A stretch of DNA of 8,282 bases from Betaproteobacteria bacterium (GCA_025997095.1 BNUD01000103.1:1-8282), one strand, 5' to 3'; shown: positions 1 through 6,136, counted from the first letter of the stretch. Notes: generated from the letters alone by a model not told the origin. Numbers and translations are program-made.

Positions 1-198
1 TCAAACGAAGCGATGCCGGAAAGTTCGTCGTCTTGCCCAAACGATGGATCGTTGAAAGAACCTTCGCCTGGCTGGCGCTCTGCCGTCGCCTCAATCGTGA
101 TTATGAAGTCATCCCCCAACAGTCCGAGTCCATGATACAACTCGCCATGATCCGCCTGCTCGTCAAACGACTTGCTGATTTTTAAAACAGCTTCTAAG
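1..198 (+). mobile_element. Right part of an IS5-family insertion sequence
   Basis: The transposase tail is followed within about a dozen bases by TTTAAAACAGCTTCTAAG (181-198). Related IS5 elements commonly end with such an AT-rich stretch and a short terminal repeat. The left inverted repeat is outside the window, so the boundary at about 198 is an estimate and no target-site duplication can be checked. Immediately to the right begins the repeat cluster, so the element inserted beside, or into, repetitive non-coding DNA. Confidence 0.55.
3..185 (+). CDS. IS5-family transposase, C-terminal fragment
   Basis: A frame open from the left edge encodes about 60 residues and ends at TAA (183-185). 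It contains the stretch [15 protein letters not shown] followed by CRRLNRDYE. This is the hallmark end of the DDE catalytic domain in IS5-type transposases (DDE_Tnp_1): the E in 'VERTFAWL' is the last acidic catalytic residue, with the downstream arginines typical of the family. The aspartates and the N-terminus lie outside the window, so I cannot tell whether the element is complete. The basic tail ([10 protein letters not shown]) and a stop a few bases before the probable element end are usual for this family. Family assignment is confident; the exact IS group is not. Confidence 0.88.
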   Translation, partial: KRSDAGKFVVLPKRWIVERTFAWLALCRRLNRDYEVIPQQSESMIQLAMIRLLVKRLADF

Positions 199-220
199 AT
201 TTTTCGCGCGGAACCAACCC

Positions 221-306
221 CGCCGGCGGGGACGCCGGCGCTCCCAGCAACGGCAAACCTGGCAGCAAGCGTAGCGCCGACAATCCGTGTCAAGCATTCG
301 GGCACG
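221..306 (+). repeat. 86-base direct repeat, copy A
   Basis: Begins CGCCGGCGGGGACGCCGGCG and continues through GGCAGCAAGCGTAGCGCCGA to CATTCGGGCACGG. It matches 412-497 with three substitutions by eye (A/G at three places), at an offset of 191 bases. Its first part is shared with the dispersed repeats at 671 and 6331 and, inverted, at 6289. It flows directly into the palindrome at 300-319. Confidence 0.9.
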
Positions 307-319
307 GCGTGCCGTGCCC
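300..319. repeat. 9-2-9 hairpin, GGGCACGGC type
   Basis: GGGCACGGC - GT - GCCGTGCCC: perfect 9-base arms around a 2-base loop. The same 20-mer recurs at 574-593 and, as its reverse complement, at 506-525. It has no T-run, so it is not a typical intrinsic terminator; it resembles a REP/PU-like intergenic palindrome. Confidence 0.85.
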
Positions 320-358
320 TGTGGCGGCAAACGCGGTATCGGTTTTGATGTCAGGTAG

Positions 359-378
359 GGGCGGTTCGAGAACCGCCC
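359..378. repeat. 9-2-9 hairpin, GGGCGGTTC type
   Basis: GGGCGGTTC - GA - GAACCGCCC: perfect 9-base arms and a 2-base loop, preceded by GTAG. It shares the architecture and outer GGGC/GCCC base pairs of the hairpins at 300, 506 and 574, but the inner stem differs on both arms in a compensating way. A truncated relative (GTAGGGGCGGTTC) starts near 652. Confidence 0.85.
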
Positions 379-411
379 GTGGGTTTGGCTCCGCGCGAAA
401 AATCTTAAAAC

Positions 412-497
412 CGCCGGCGGGGACGCCGGCGCTCCCGGCAACGGCGAACCTGGCAGCAAGCGTAGCGCCGACAATCCGTGTCAAACATTCGGGCACG
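412..497 (+). repeat. 86-base direct repeat, copy B
   Basis: Second copy of the repeat at 221-306, same orientation, three substitutions over 86 bases. It is preceded by GCGCGAAAAATCTTAAAAC, the same lead-in seen before the copies at 671 and 6331. That lead-in is altered in copy A, where the IS end lies next to it. Two near-identical copies less than 200 bases apart indicate a recent local duplication. Confidence 0.9.
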
Positions 498-505
498 GTA
501 CGCCA

Positions 506-525
506 GGGCACGGCACGCCGTGCCC
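506..525. repeat. 9-2-9 hairpin, inverted copy of the 300-319 palindrome
   Basis: GGGCACGGC - AC - GCCGTGCCC, the exact reverse complement of the hairpins at 300-319 and 574-593, followed by CCTAC, the complement of the GTAGGG lead-in seen elsewhere. The same unit is therefore present in both orientations within 300 bases. Confidence 0.85.
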
Positions 526-573
526 CTACGGAGAACGGTCGGCAATGTCGGGGAATGGGCGGATCACCTGTAG

Positions 574-593
574 GGGCACGGCGTGCCGTGCCC
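574..593. repeat. 9-2-9 hairpin, second direct copy of the 300-319 palindrome
   Basis: Identical to 300-319 (GGGCACGGC - GT - GCCGTGCCC). The outer bases extend the stem: TAGG at 571 pairs with CCTA at 592-595. As at 300, it is followed by a TGGCGRCAAACGCG-like tail (596-610), so the repeated unit is longer than the hairpin. Confidence 0.85.
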
Positions 594-670
594 TATGGCG
601 ACAAACGCGAAGGGGTAACGGGGAGTTTAAGGGCGCGGTATCGGTTTTAACGTAGGGGCGGTTCCGCGCG

Positions 671-774
671 GAAAATCTTAAAACCGCCGGCGGGGACGCC
701 GGCGCTCCCAGGCGAACTTGGCAGATTCAAAATCTCGCCCCCGAAACAACTTGTACGGCTTTGCCAGCGACCTG
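671..774 (+). repeat. Dispersed ~100-base repeat, left copy
   Basis: Runs from GAAAATCTTAAAACCGCCGG through GGCAGATTCAAAATCTC to GCCAGCGACCTG. The right copy is 6331-6435 in the same orientation, with scattered substitutions and about five bases missing here after GCGCTCCCA. The first third is the module that opens the 86-base repeat; the remainder (GATTCAAAATCTC..CGAAACAACTTGTAC) is specific to these two copies. The copies bracket the gene block from the rhodanese to the permease. Confidence 0.88.
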
Positions 775-792
775 ACGAGGCGAAGCCCCGTT

Positions 793-918
793 ATTAATCC
801 GGCAATCAAATACACCATATGCTGCCACAGGCTTCAGGTAGGGCGCGCTCAGAGAGCACGCCCTACCAAATGCCATCGTACCCATGCGTCAGACGGTGTA
901 TTCGATTGCCGGATTAAT
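793..918. repeat. MITE-like element with nested inverted repeats
   Basis: The left end ATTAATCCGGCAATC (793-821 overall) is mirrored by the right end GATTGCCGGATTAAT (890-918 overall): 29-base terminal inverted repeats with about three mismatches. In the middle, 838-866 is a second palindrome, GTAGGGCGCGCTC - AGA - GAGCACGCCCTAC, with 13-base arms and one mismatch. There is no reading frame of note inside. Short size, terminal inverted repeats and a partial second copy at 7582-7662 fit a non-autonomous mobile repeat. No target duplication is obvious. Confidence 0.75.
838..866. repeat. Central hairpin of the MITE-like element
   Basis: GTAGGGCGCGCTC and GAGCACGCCCTAC flank the loop AGA; twelve of thirteen arm positions pair. 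It has the same GTAGGGC...GCCCTAC base as the 9-2-9 hairpins to its left, with a different inner stem. Confidence 0.8.
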
Positions 919-928
919 CACTTGCGCT

Positions 929-1381
929 CTATCGGGCAGGACGCGGCGGGGGCGGGGTGATGCGGGCGATTGTGCCGCCCTGTTCTTCATAATCCAGCGA
1001 ACCCGCCGCGCCGACGACCTGAAAACCCTTGGCGCTCAATTTGTCGCCCACATCGCCGCCGCGCCAGGCGTGATTGGAAACGACGATGATGGCGCGATCT
1101 CTGGGGATGTAGGCGATGTTCTTTTCCACATCCGCCACCTGAATGTTCAGGAAGGCGGGGAAGCTGCCATTCTTGATCAGTTCATCAGGACGACGTACGT
1201 CGAGAATCAGGACTTTGCCGGGGTCGGCAAGGTATTTGTCGACCGCCACGCGGTCGATTTTCGGGGTTTTGTACGTCCATTGGCGCGGGGCGGTCGGGGC
1301 GTTGGGGGCGGCTTGTTGGGCGCTTGCGCCTGCTGCTGTGAGCAGGAAGGCAGCGGCGAAAAGGATTTGCAGCAATTTCAT
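929..1381 (-). CDS. Exported single-domain rhodanese-like protein lacking the catalytic Cys
   Basis: 150 residues. Residues 1-21 form a Sec signal peptide (basic MK, hydrophobic LLQILFAAAFLLTAAG, cleavage after ASA), so the mature protein is periplasmic. The rhodanese fold shows in ILDVRRPDEL (59-68), a CH2A-like motif, and in the active-site loop IIVVSNHAWRGGD (98-110). In active rhodaneses the loop starts with Cys five residues before the Arg; here that position is Ser102 before Arg107. Sulfur transfer by a persulfide is therefore unlikely, and a binding or structural role is more plausible. The start ATG is preceded by GGAG at 1390-1393 (minus strand) with good spacing. The C-terminus is proline-rich (TPPPPRPAR). 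The gene is divergent from the lectin-like gene and has no partner on its own strand. The fold is confident; the function is unknown. Confidence 0.85.
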   Translation of the reverse strand: MKLLQILFAAAFLLTAAGASAQQAAPNAPTAPRQWTYKTPKIDRVAVDKYLADPGKVLILDVRRPDELIKNGSFPAFLNIQVADVEKNIAYIPRDRAIIVVSNHAWRGGDVGDKLSAKGFQVVGAAGSLDYEEQGGTIARITPPPPRPAR

Positions 1382-1715
1382 GAAAAATTCTCCGAGGTGA
1401 AAAAAGAAATCCGGTATCCCGCAAGGGGACGCCTGTCACCTTCGCAGCAATAAGCACGCCACGCCGGGAAACAATGGATTTGTCCTTTTCCGGTTCTGGC
1501 ATTGCTGCACACGCAGCAGATTCGCGCGGTCGATTGCTGCTACAAAACCAGCCCGCGCCCGACACTCCCTCCCACTCTGAACGATCAACCCGCATTGCGG
1601 CATGGTTTGCGCCCGTTTTCCTGTTTCTGGCGTGGATGTTGCTGAAACGCTGCGTTGCGGCATCGCTAGCCGCGTCTGTCTTTGTTCACTCATTTTTATT
1701 ACAGGAAACCTCAGC
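1382..1715. other. Divergent intergenic region between the rhodanese and lectin-like genes
   Basis: 334 bases that must hold both divergent promoters. I cannot name a -35/-10 pair with confidence. A T-rich stretch CATTTTTATTACAGG (1691-1705) lies directly before the lectin-like gene and includes its ribosome-binding site. GTTGCGGCAT-like words recur at about 1592 and 1653. Frames open here (1474-1719 on +, 1436-1750 on -) have no domain or ribosome-binding site and are not called. Confidence 0.5.
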
Positions 1716-2402
1716 ATGAAAAAAACCTGCATCGCCGCCTGCGTCGGCATCGCGTTCTCCGCCCTCTCCGCTTTCGCCCTGGCGCAGCAGCAGACACAAG
1801 ATCAACCCAAACCGCCGCTGGGTTTCTTCGTCACCAGCGTCGGTCTGGATGGCGGCAATCTCGGCGGTCTGGCGGGGGCGGACGCGCATTGCGCCACGCT
1901 CGCCAAGACCGTGGGCAGCGCCAAAAAACAATGGCGCGCTTATCTCAGCGCCCAGGCGAAAGACGGCAAACCCGCCATCCACGCCCGCGACCGCATCGGC
2001 GCTGGTCCGTGGCATAACGCCAAGGGCGCGCTCGTTGCCCGCGATGTCGGCCATCTGCACGGCGATACCGTGGAGCAGGCGCGTCTGGGCAACAACCTGA
2101 GCCGCAACACCGCCATCAGCGAAAAGGGCGAAAACACCAAGGGCGCGGGCGATCAACCCAACCAGCATGACATCATCACGGGTTCATTGCCGGATGGCAC
2201 GGCGTTTACCGACGCCGCCGACCATACTTGCGGCAACTACACCAGCAACGCGGAAACCGGCTCCGTGCAGGTCGGTCATTTCGACCGTACCGGCGGCGGC
2301 AATACCTCGTGGAATTCCGCTCACCCCAGCCGTGGTTGCAGCCCGGAAAAACTGAAGAGCAGCGGCGGCGCCGGGCTGTTCTATTGCTTCGCGGCGGATT
2401 GA
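1716..2402 (+). CDS. Secreted lectin-like (C-type lectin/endostatin-like fold) protein
   Basis: 228 residues. The start at 1716 is chosen because AGGAAA (1703-1708) sits seven bases upstream and a clear signal peptide follows (MKKTCIAACVGIAFSALSAF, cleavage near ALA-QQ at 23/24). The longer frame back to 1602 would spoil the signal. The mature part begins GFFVTSVGLDGGNLGGLAGADAHC, followed by WRAYLSAQ (73-80), RDRIGAGPWHNAKG (91-104), LPDGTAF (158-164), HTCGNYTS (170-177), TSWNSAHPSRGCS (197-209) and LFYCFA (221-226). This order is familiar from bacterial secreted proteins annotated as lectins with a collagen XV/endostatin-like fold. Cysteines 59, 172, 208 and 224 can form two disulfides, fitting a periplasmic or extracellular location. 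The ligand is unknown. It is followed 98 bases later by the PepSY gene on the same strand, probably co-transcribed. Family recognition is from memory of motif order. Confidence 0.75.
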   Translation: MKKTCIAACVGIAFSALSAFALAQQQTQDQPKPPLGFFVTSVGLDGGNLGGLAGADAHCATLAKTVGSAKKQWRAYLSAQAKDGKPAIHARDRIGAGPWHNAKGALVARDVGHLHGDTVEQARLGNNLSRNTAISEKGENTKGAGDQPNQHDIITGSLPDGTAFTDAADHTCGNYTSNAETGSVQVGHFDRTGGGNTSWNSAHPSRGCSPEKLKSSGGAGLFYCFAAD

Positions 2403-2500
2403 TCCAGCGATCTGATGGCGACGCGGCAATTTTCTGGAGCGCCGCGTCGTTCCGCTTCCCTTATAGCCCCTGCGTTAAACCCAAATTCAGGAATCACGCC

Positions 2501-4129
2501 ATGCTGAATCGTTTACTCTTTCTCACCCACCGCTGGACGGGCGTCGCGCTGGCGCTGTTCATGTTGCTCTGGTTCGCTTCCGGGCTGGTGATCGTGTATT
2601 CCAGCAGTATCAATCAGAGCCGCGACCAGCAGTTGGCGCACGCCGAACCCTTGCGCCTCGAAGCGAACTGGTTGAGTTTCGGTGCAGCCTGGGAACGCAG
2701 CCGTGAAGCGCACGCCGCTGACAAGGGCGGCAAAACCAGCCATGACGAAACCGGCATTGTCGAAGCCCGTCTTGCGCGTCAGGGCGGCTTGCCCCTCTGG
2801 CTTGCGGAAGACACGCGGGGCCAGCATTACGCGATTTCCGCCATAGATGGTCATCTCTGGCGCGCCACGTCCGAAGACGCGCTCAAAATCGCCGCCGACT
2901 GGCTGATTCACGAAGGTCGGGTCAAAGAAGCGGGCGATTTGCGTCATGTGGGCATCCAGGAAAAAGGCGCTTCGATTCTGCGCGGACAAGACACGCTCGC
3001 GCCCTTCCACCGCATCTCCCTGCAAAACATCCTGGGCGGCGAAATCATCGTTTCCGCCACCACTGGCGAGGTCGTGCAGGTTTCCAACGCGCTGGAACGC
3101 GGCACCTATTGGGCGGGCAACTGGCTGCACCTGTTCCGCTTCTTCGATTCGGCTGGCTTTGGCAGCGCGCGCGGCGACGTGCTGATGTGGAGCATCATCA
3201 TCAACTTTGTTTCCTGCGTCACGGGGCTGATTGTCGGCTGGCTGCGCTGGCGTCCGGGCTGGGGCGGCAAGCCAACCTACAAGGAAGGTCGCGTGCATCC
3301 CTACCGCGCCTTCTGGTTTCGCTGGCATTTCTGGGCAGGTCTGATTGGCGGCATCGTCGCCACCCTCTGGGCCTTCAGCGGCGTCGTCAGTTCCCTGCAA
3401 AGCAGCCTGTATTCTCCGGCAGCCCCCACGCGGGATGCGCTGGCGCAATACTACGGCGCGGGCATACCGGAAAAAATCCGCAACTGGCAACCCGAAGCGG
3501 GCGAACTGGCAAAGGTTCCCGCCGCCGCCGACATCGTTCAATTGGCATGGCGTCGCCTGGGGGATGACAGCGTACTGCTGGCGCACAAAGCCAATGGCGA
3601 GCGCATCGCCCTCGACGCGGGTGATTTTTCGGAAACCAAACTGACCGCCGCCGTCTGGCGTCTGGCGGGCGTTGACGCAGGCACGGAAACAGAAGTGAGC
3701 CGCATCACGGAATATGACCATTATTTCTACCTTCGCCACCGTCGCAGCGCCTACGACCGCCCCCTGCCCGCCCTGCTCTACAAGCTGAACGACAACGCCG
3801 CCACGCACGTCTATCTCGACCCGCAAGACGGGCGCGTACTGCTGCGAAATGACGCCGGACGCCGCCAATATCGCTGGCTGTTTTCCGCGCTGCACCACTG
3901 GGATCTGCCCGGTCTCTACCGCCGTCCCGTCTGGGATGTCTGGATGCTGATCTGGATCGCCTTCGGTCTGACGCTGGGCACAAGTTCCGTCGTACTGGGC
4001 GTCAAACGCCTGAAGGTGACGTTCATCCGCTGGGACAGGGCGAAGGAAAACAGAAAGTCGAAAGGCGCGCCGGAGAAAGAAATCGAAACCGCGCCCGCGC
4101 TGACGCTCCAGACCAACGCAGAGGGTTAA
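2501..4129 (+). CDS. PepSY-associated four-helix inner-membrane protein
   Basis: 542 residues from ATG 2501, which has AGGA at 2489-2492. The frame continues upstream to 2228, but that overlaps the lectin-like gene and lacks a start signal. Four hydrophobic segments lie at about 12-33, 228-248, 278-300 and 477-501, with a large periplasmic-type loop between 1 and 2 and another between 3 and 4, as in PepSY_TM proteins. The opening LLFLTHRWTGVALALFMLLW is typical of the family. Histidines at helix ends (H10, H210 in WLHLFRFFD, H276 in RWHFW, H465/H466 in LHHWDLPG) are well placed to bind heme or metal. Both loops hold PepSY-like stretches (GEIIVSATTGEVVQVSN at 180-196; ATHVYLDPQDGRVLLRND at 434-451). 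Relatives are often found with siderophore or metal uptake and are proposed reductases. The tail is charged and cytoplasmic. The exact substrate is unknown; the facing importer genes hint at metal or cofactor uptake. Confidence 0.85.
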   Translation: MLNRLLFLTHRWTGVALALFMLLWFASGLVIVYSSSINQSRDQQLAHAEPLRLEANWLSFGAAWERSREAHAADKGGKTSHDETGIVEARLARQGGLPLWLAEDTRGQHYAISAIDGHLWRATSEDALKIAADWLIHEGRVKEAGDLRHVGIQEKGASILRGQDTLAPFHRISLQNILGGEIIVSATTGEVVQVSNALERGTYWAGNWLHLFRFFDSAGFGSARGDVLMWSIIINFVSCVTGLIVGWLRWRPGWGGKPTYKEGRVHPYRAFWFRWHFWAGLIGGIVATLWAFSGVVSSLQSSLYSPAAPTRDALAQYYGAGIPEKIRNWQPEAGELAKVPAAADIVQLAWRRLGDDSVLLAHKANGERIALDAGDFSETKLTAAVWRLAGVDAGTETEVSRITEYDHYFYLRHRRSAYDRPLPALLYKLNDNAATHVYLDPQDGRVLLRNDAGRRQYRWLFSALHHWDLPGLYRRPVWDVWMLIWIAFGLTLGTSSVVLGVKRLKVTFIRWDRAKENRKSKGAPEKEIETAPALTLQTNAEG

Positions 4130-4144
4130 GCAAATTTCGGCAAT

Positions 4145-4186
4145 ATAAAAAAGGCGGAATGAGATGCTTCATTCCGCCTTTTTTAT
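4145..4186. terminator. Bidirectional intrinsic terminator
   Basis: A perfect 18-base inverted repeat: left arm 4145-4162 (ATAAAAAAGGCGGAATGA), loop GATGCT (4163-4168), right arm 4169-4186 (TCATTCCGCCTTTTTTAT). GGCGG/CCGCC plus flanking A6/T6 tracts give a strong stem and a U-run on both strands. It lies 15 bases after the PepSY stop and also ahead of the converging ABC genes, so it can end transcripts from both sides. Confidence 0.93.
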
Positions 4187-4261
4187 GAATGAAGCGTTAT
4201 CCACCGCATGGCATTTGTGCACGAATATCGGTCAAAGCTGTGCTGGCTGCTGCTCGTAGTG

Positions 4262-4281
4262 GTAATTCCGATTCGCATTAG
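4262..4281. promoter_or_regulatory. Weak candidate Fur-type operator
   Basis: On the minus strand the site reads CTAATGCGAATCGGAATTAC. It resembles the AATGCGAAT..ATT pattern of Fur boxes in betaproteobacteria, with TAAT/ATTA ends, but the inner half-sites match poorly (about six of nine positions palindromic). No recognised gene starts downstream on either strand: the two importer genes end here, and a 39-codon frame at 4356-4475 (+) is unconvincing. If real, it may be left over from a lost iron-regulated gene. Confidence 0.22.
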
Positions 4282-4385
4282 AAGCGATACTTTGTCGACT
4301 TCGCCTCGCCGTGCAAGAGCACTGTCTTCGGATTGGAAAGGACTGGGATTGCATCATGGTGACGGCAAAAGCTGTGGCAAAAACA

Positions 4386-5159
4386 TCAGACTGGCACGAA
4401 GGCGACGCGCCCCGCCTGTTCCACCCGCATGAGCGGATGTCCGTAGAGTCGGGAGAGGCGTTCCGGCGTCAATAGGGGATCGACCGCGCCGATTTCGGTT
4501 TCACCGTCGCCGTACATGAGCAGCGCCTGTGTACCGTAACGCCACGCCAAACCCGGCTCGTGCAGGACGGCGGCGAATGCCGCGCCCTCTGTGACGCGCC
4601 TGCGGAGAATTTCCAGCGCGGCGATCTGGTGATTCAAATCCAGATGGGTCAGCGGTTCGTCCAGCAGCATGAGCGGCGTCGCCTGCGTCAGCAGACTGGC
4701 AATCGCCAGCCGTTGCCGTTCGCCGCCGGAAAGGGTTTGCACGTCCCGCGTCTCAAACTCCTGCAAGCCGACTTCCGCCAACGCCGATTGCGCCAGGCGG
4801 GTATCGGCTTCGCCTTCCCACTGCCAACGCCCCAAATGCGGATGCCGCCCGGCGAGCGCGGCTTCCAGCACGGTCGCGGCAAACGGGTCGCCGCGCTGCT
4901 GCCCCAACCAGCTTCGCCGCCGCGCCGCAGTGCGGGCGTCCTGTTCGGCGTAAGCCTGCCCGGAGAGCAGGACACGCCCCTTGTACGGCGCGCGCAGTCC
5001 CGCCAACGTCGCCAGCAGCGTGGATTTGCCCGCGCCGTTCTTCCCCAGAATCATGAGCGCGTCGCCCGAAGCAATGTGCAGGTTCAGGTCGCGGCAGACC
5101 AGGTGCGTGCCAATCCGCACTTCCAGCCCTTCGACCTGCAACAGCGGCACGGCGCTCAT
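4386..5159 (-). CDS. ABC importer ATPase, FecE/BtuD type
   Basis: 257 residues. It powers import of a metal chelate, siderophore or corrinoid through the permease encoded just upstream. All nucleotide-binding motifs are intact: Walker A GKNGAGKST (39-47), Q-loop WLGQQ (84-88), signature LSGGERQR (143-150), Walker B LMLLDEP (163-169) with D167 and E168, D-loop THLD (171-174) and H-loop H200 in VLHEP. Family members more often have VLHDLN here, so the EP after the histidine is slightly unusual. The start ATG (5159-5157) overlaps the permease stop in ATGA, so translation is probably coupled. A frame continuing upstream to 6032 is only the permease gene read out of frame. The C-terminus ends FVPV; the terminator at 4145-4186 lies about 200 bases downstream. 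Substrate cannot be decided from sequence. Confidence 0.93.
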   Translation of the reverse strand: MSAVPLLQVEGLEVRIGTHLVCRDLNLHIASGDALMILGKNGAGKSTLLATLAGLRAPYKGRVLLSGQAYAEQDARTAARRRSWLGQQRGDPFAATVLEAALAGRHPHLGRWQWEGEADTRLAQSALAEVGLQEFETRDVQTLSGGERQRLAIASLLTQATPLMLLDEPLTHLDLNHQIAALEILRRRVTEGAAFAAVLHEPGLAWRYGTQALLMYGDGETEIGAVDPLLTPERLSRLYGHPLMRVEQAGRVAFVPV

Positions 5160-6136
5160 TGCGCCCTGCCCTTGCCGCGCGAGAGCAGAAACAGGAACAT
5201 CGGTACGCCCAACAACGCCGTCAATACGCCAACCGGCAACTGTTCCGGCGCAATCAGGGTCCGCGCCAGCGTGTCGGCAGCCATCAACAGCGTACCGCCC
5301 AAGAGCGTGGCGGCGGGCAGGAGGATGCGCTGGTCGTTGCCGATGGCAAGCCTTGTCAGATGCGGCACGACCAGACCGATAAAGCCAATCGCCCCCGCGC
5401 TGGTCACGGCGGCGGCGGTCGCCAATGCCGCGAGAAAATAAACGAGCCTGCGCAAAAATTTCACATTCACGCCCAAAGTCTGCGCGCTCTCCGCGCCGCG
5501 CCCCAACAGATTGAGTTCGCGGGTAAAAGGGAGCGCCAGCAACAGCGCCACGCCCAAAAAAATCAGCGGCGGCCAGGGCGACAGCGTTTGCGCGAGGTCG
5601 CCCATCAGCCAGAACAACATGCCGCGCAAACGGGCTTCCGGCGCGATGGCGAGCATCAATGTCACCACCGCCCCGCAACCGGCAGCGACCATAACGCCGG
5701 TCAACAACAATCGGGTTTGTGTCCAGATCCCGTCGCCGTGCGCCAGACCGAACACCAGCAACAAGGCGGCAAGCGCGCCGCCGAAGGCGAACACATCCAG
5801 CAGAAGCCCGCCCAGACCCAACAAAATGGACGCCAGCGCGCCGATGCTGGCGCCGCCGGAAACACCGAGAATATACGGATCCGCCAGCGGATTTCGCAGC
5901 AAGGACTGCATCAACGTGCCCGCAAAGGCGAGCAGCGCACCGCAGGCAAATCCGGCAAGGGCGCGCGGCAGACGCAACGCCAGCACCACTTCCGCCGCCA
6001 GCGTAGGCTGCCCTTGCAGAATTTCCAGCCATTCCGCTGGCGTAATGGCGACAGAACCCGACAGCAGGGCAAACGCCAGACTGGCGAAGGTCAGAAGCAG
6101 CAGGATGGCAAGGGCGATGAAGGTACGACGGGGCAT
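5156..6136 (-). CDS. ABC importer permease, FecCD/BtuC family
   Basis: 326 residues from ATG 6136; an in-frame TTG at 6157 would add seven residues (MDFLKTP) and neither start has a convincing ribosome-binding site. I prefer the ATG because MPRRTF leads straight into the first helix. About ten hydrophobic segments are visible, as in BtuC. Family motifs: LRLPRALAGFACGALLAFAG (54-73), then QSLLRNPLADPYILGVSGGA (77-96), LGVNV (221-225), GAIGFIGLVVPHLTR (248-262) facing the ATPase, and EQLPVGVLTALLGVPMFLFLL (298-318). It is full length. Its ATPase gene overlaps by four bases. The usual third component, a periplasmic binding protein, is not next to it: upstream lies a repeat cluster. Substrate (cobalamin, siderophore or heme) is undetermined; no cobalamin riboswitch was recognised upstream. 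Confidence 0.93.
   Translation of the reverse strand: MPRRTFIALAILLLLTFASLAFALLSGSVAITPAEWLEILQGQPTLAAEVVLALRLPRALAGFACGALLAFAGTLMQSLLRNPLADPYILGVSGGASIGALASILLGLGGLLLDVFAFGGALAALLLVFGLAHGDGIWTQTRLLLTGVMVAAGCGAVVTLMLAIAPEARLRGMLFWLMGDLAQTLSPWPPLIFLGVALLLALPFTRELNLLGRGAESAQTLGVNVKFLRRLVYFLAALATAAAVTSAGAIGFIGLVVPHLTRLAIGNDQRILLPAATLLGGTLLMAADTLARTLIAPEQLPVGVLTALLGVPMFLFLLSRGKGRAQ

Larger units (their letters stand above)
199..928. other. Gene-free repeat cluster
   Basis: About 730 bases with no credible gene. Frames that stay open here (for example 309-650 on +, 163-474 on -) run through palindromes and repeat copies, are Arg/Ala/Pro/Gly-rich and have no ribosome-binding site or recognisable domain. 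The stretch holds a near-identical 86-base direct repeat, four 9-2-9 hairpins, a roughly 100-base dispersed repeat also found at 6331-6435, and a MITE-like inverted-repeat element at 793-918. It looks like a landing zone of nested non-autonomous repeats next to the IS. Confidence 0.75.

Noticed and set aside
221..593. Possible CRISPR array
   Set aside because: Repeats are too long (86 bases) and too few, the short palindromes occur in both orientations at irregular spacing, and no cas gene is present.
718..960. 80-codon frame in the left repeat cluster
   Set aside because: It runs through the dispersed repeat and the whole MITE-like element and shows no protein-like features.
1474..1719. 81-codon frame upstream of the lectin-like gene
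   Set aside because: It has no ribosome-binding site or domain and overlaps the true start region of the next gene in another frame.
2513..3898. 461-codon open frame on the minus strand
   Set aside because: It is antisense to the PepSY membrane protein gene. Its product has no recognisable domain and an odd Gln/Gly/Ala-rich composition, while the plus-strand frame has clear helices, motifs and a ribosome-binding site.
4356..4475. 39-codon plus-strand frame starting MVTAKAVAKTSDWHEG
   Set aside because: It overlaps the end of the ATPase gene on the other strand and has no family motif; short open frames are common by chance.
5160..6032. Long upstream extension of the ATPase frame on the minus strand
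   Set aside because: This part is the permease gene read in another frame. The ATPase starts at the ATGA overlap at 5159, where homologous sequence begins.
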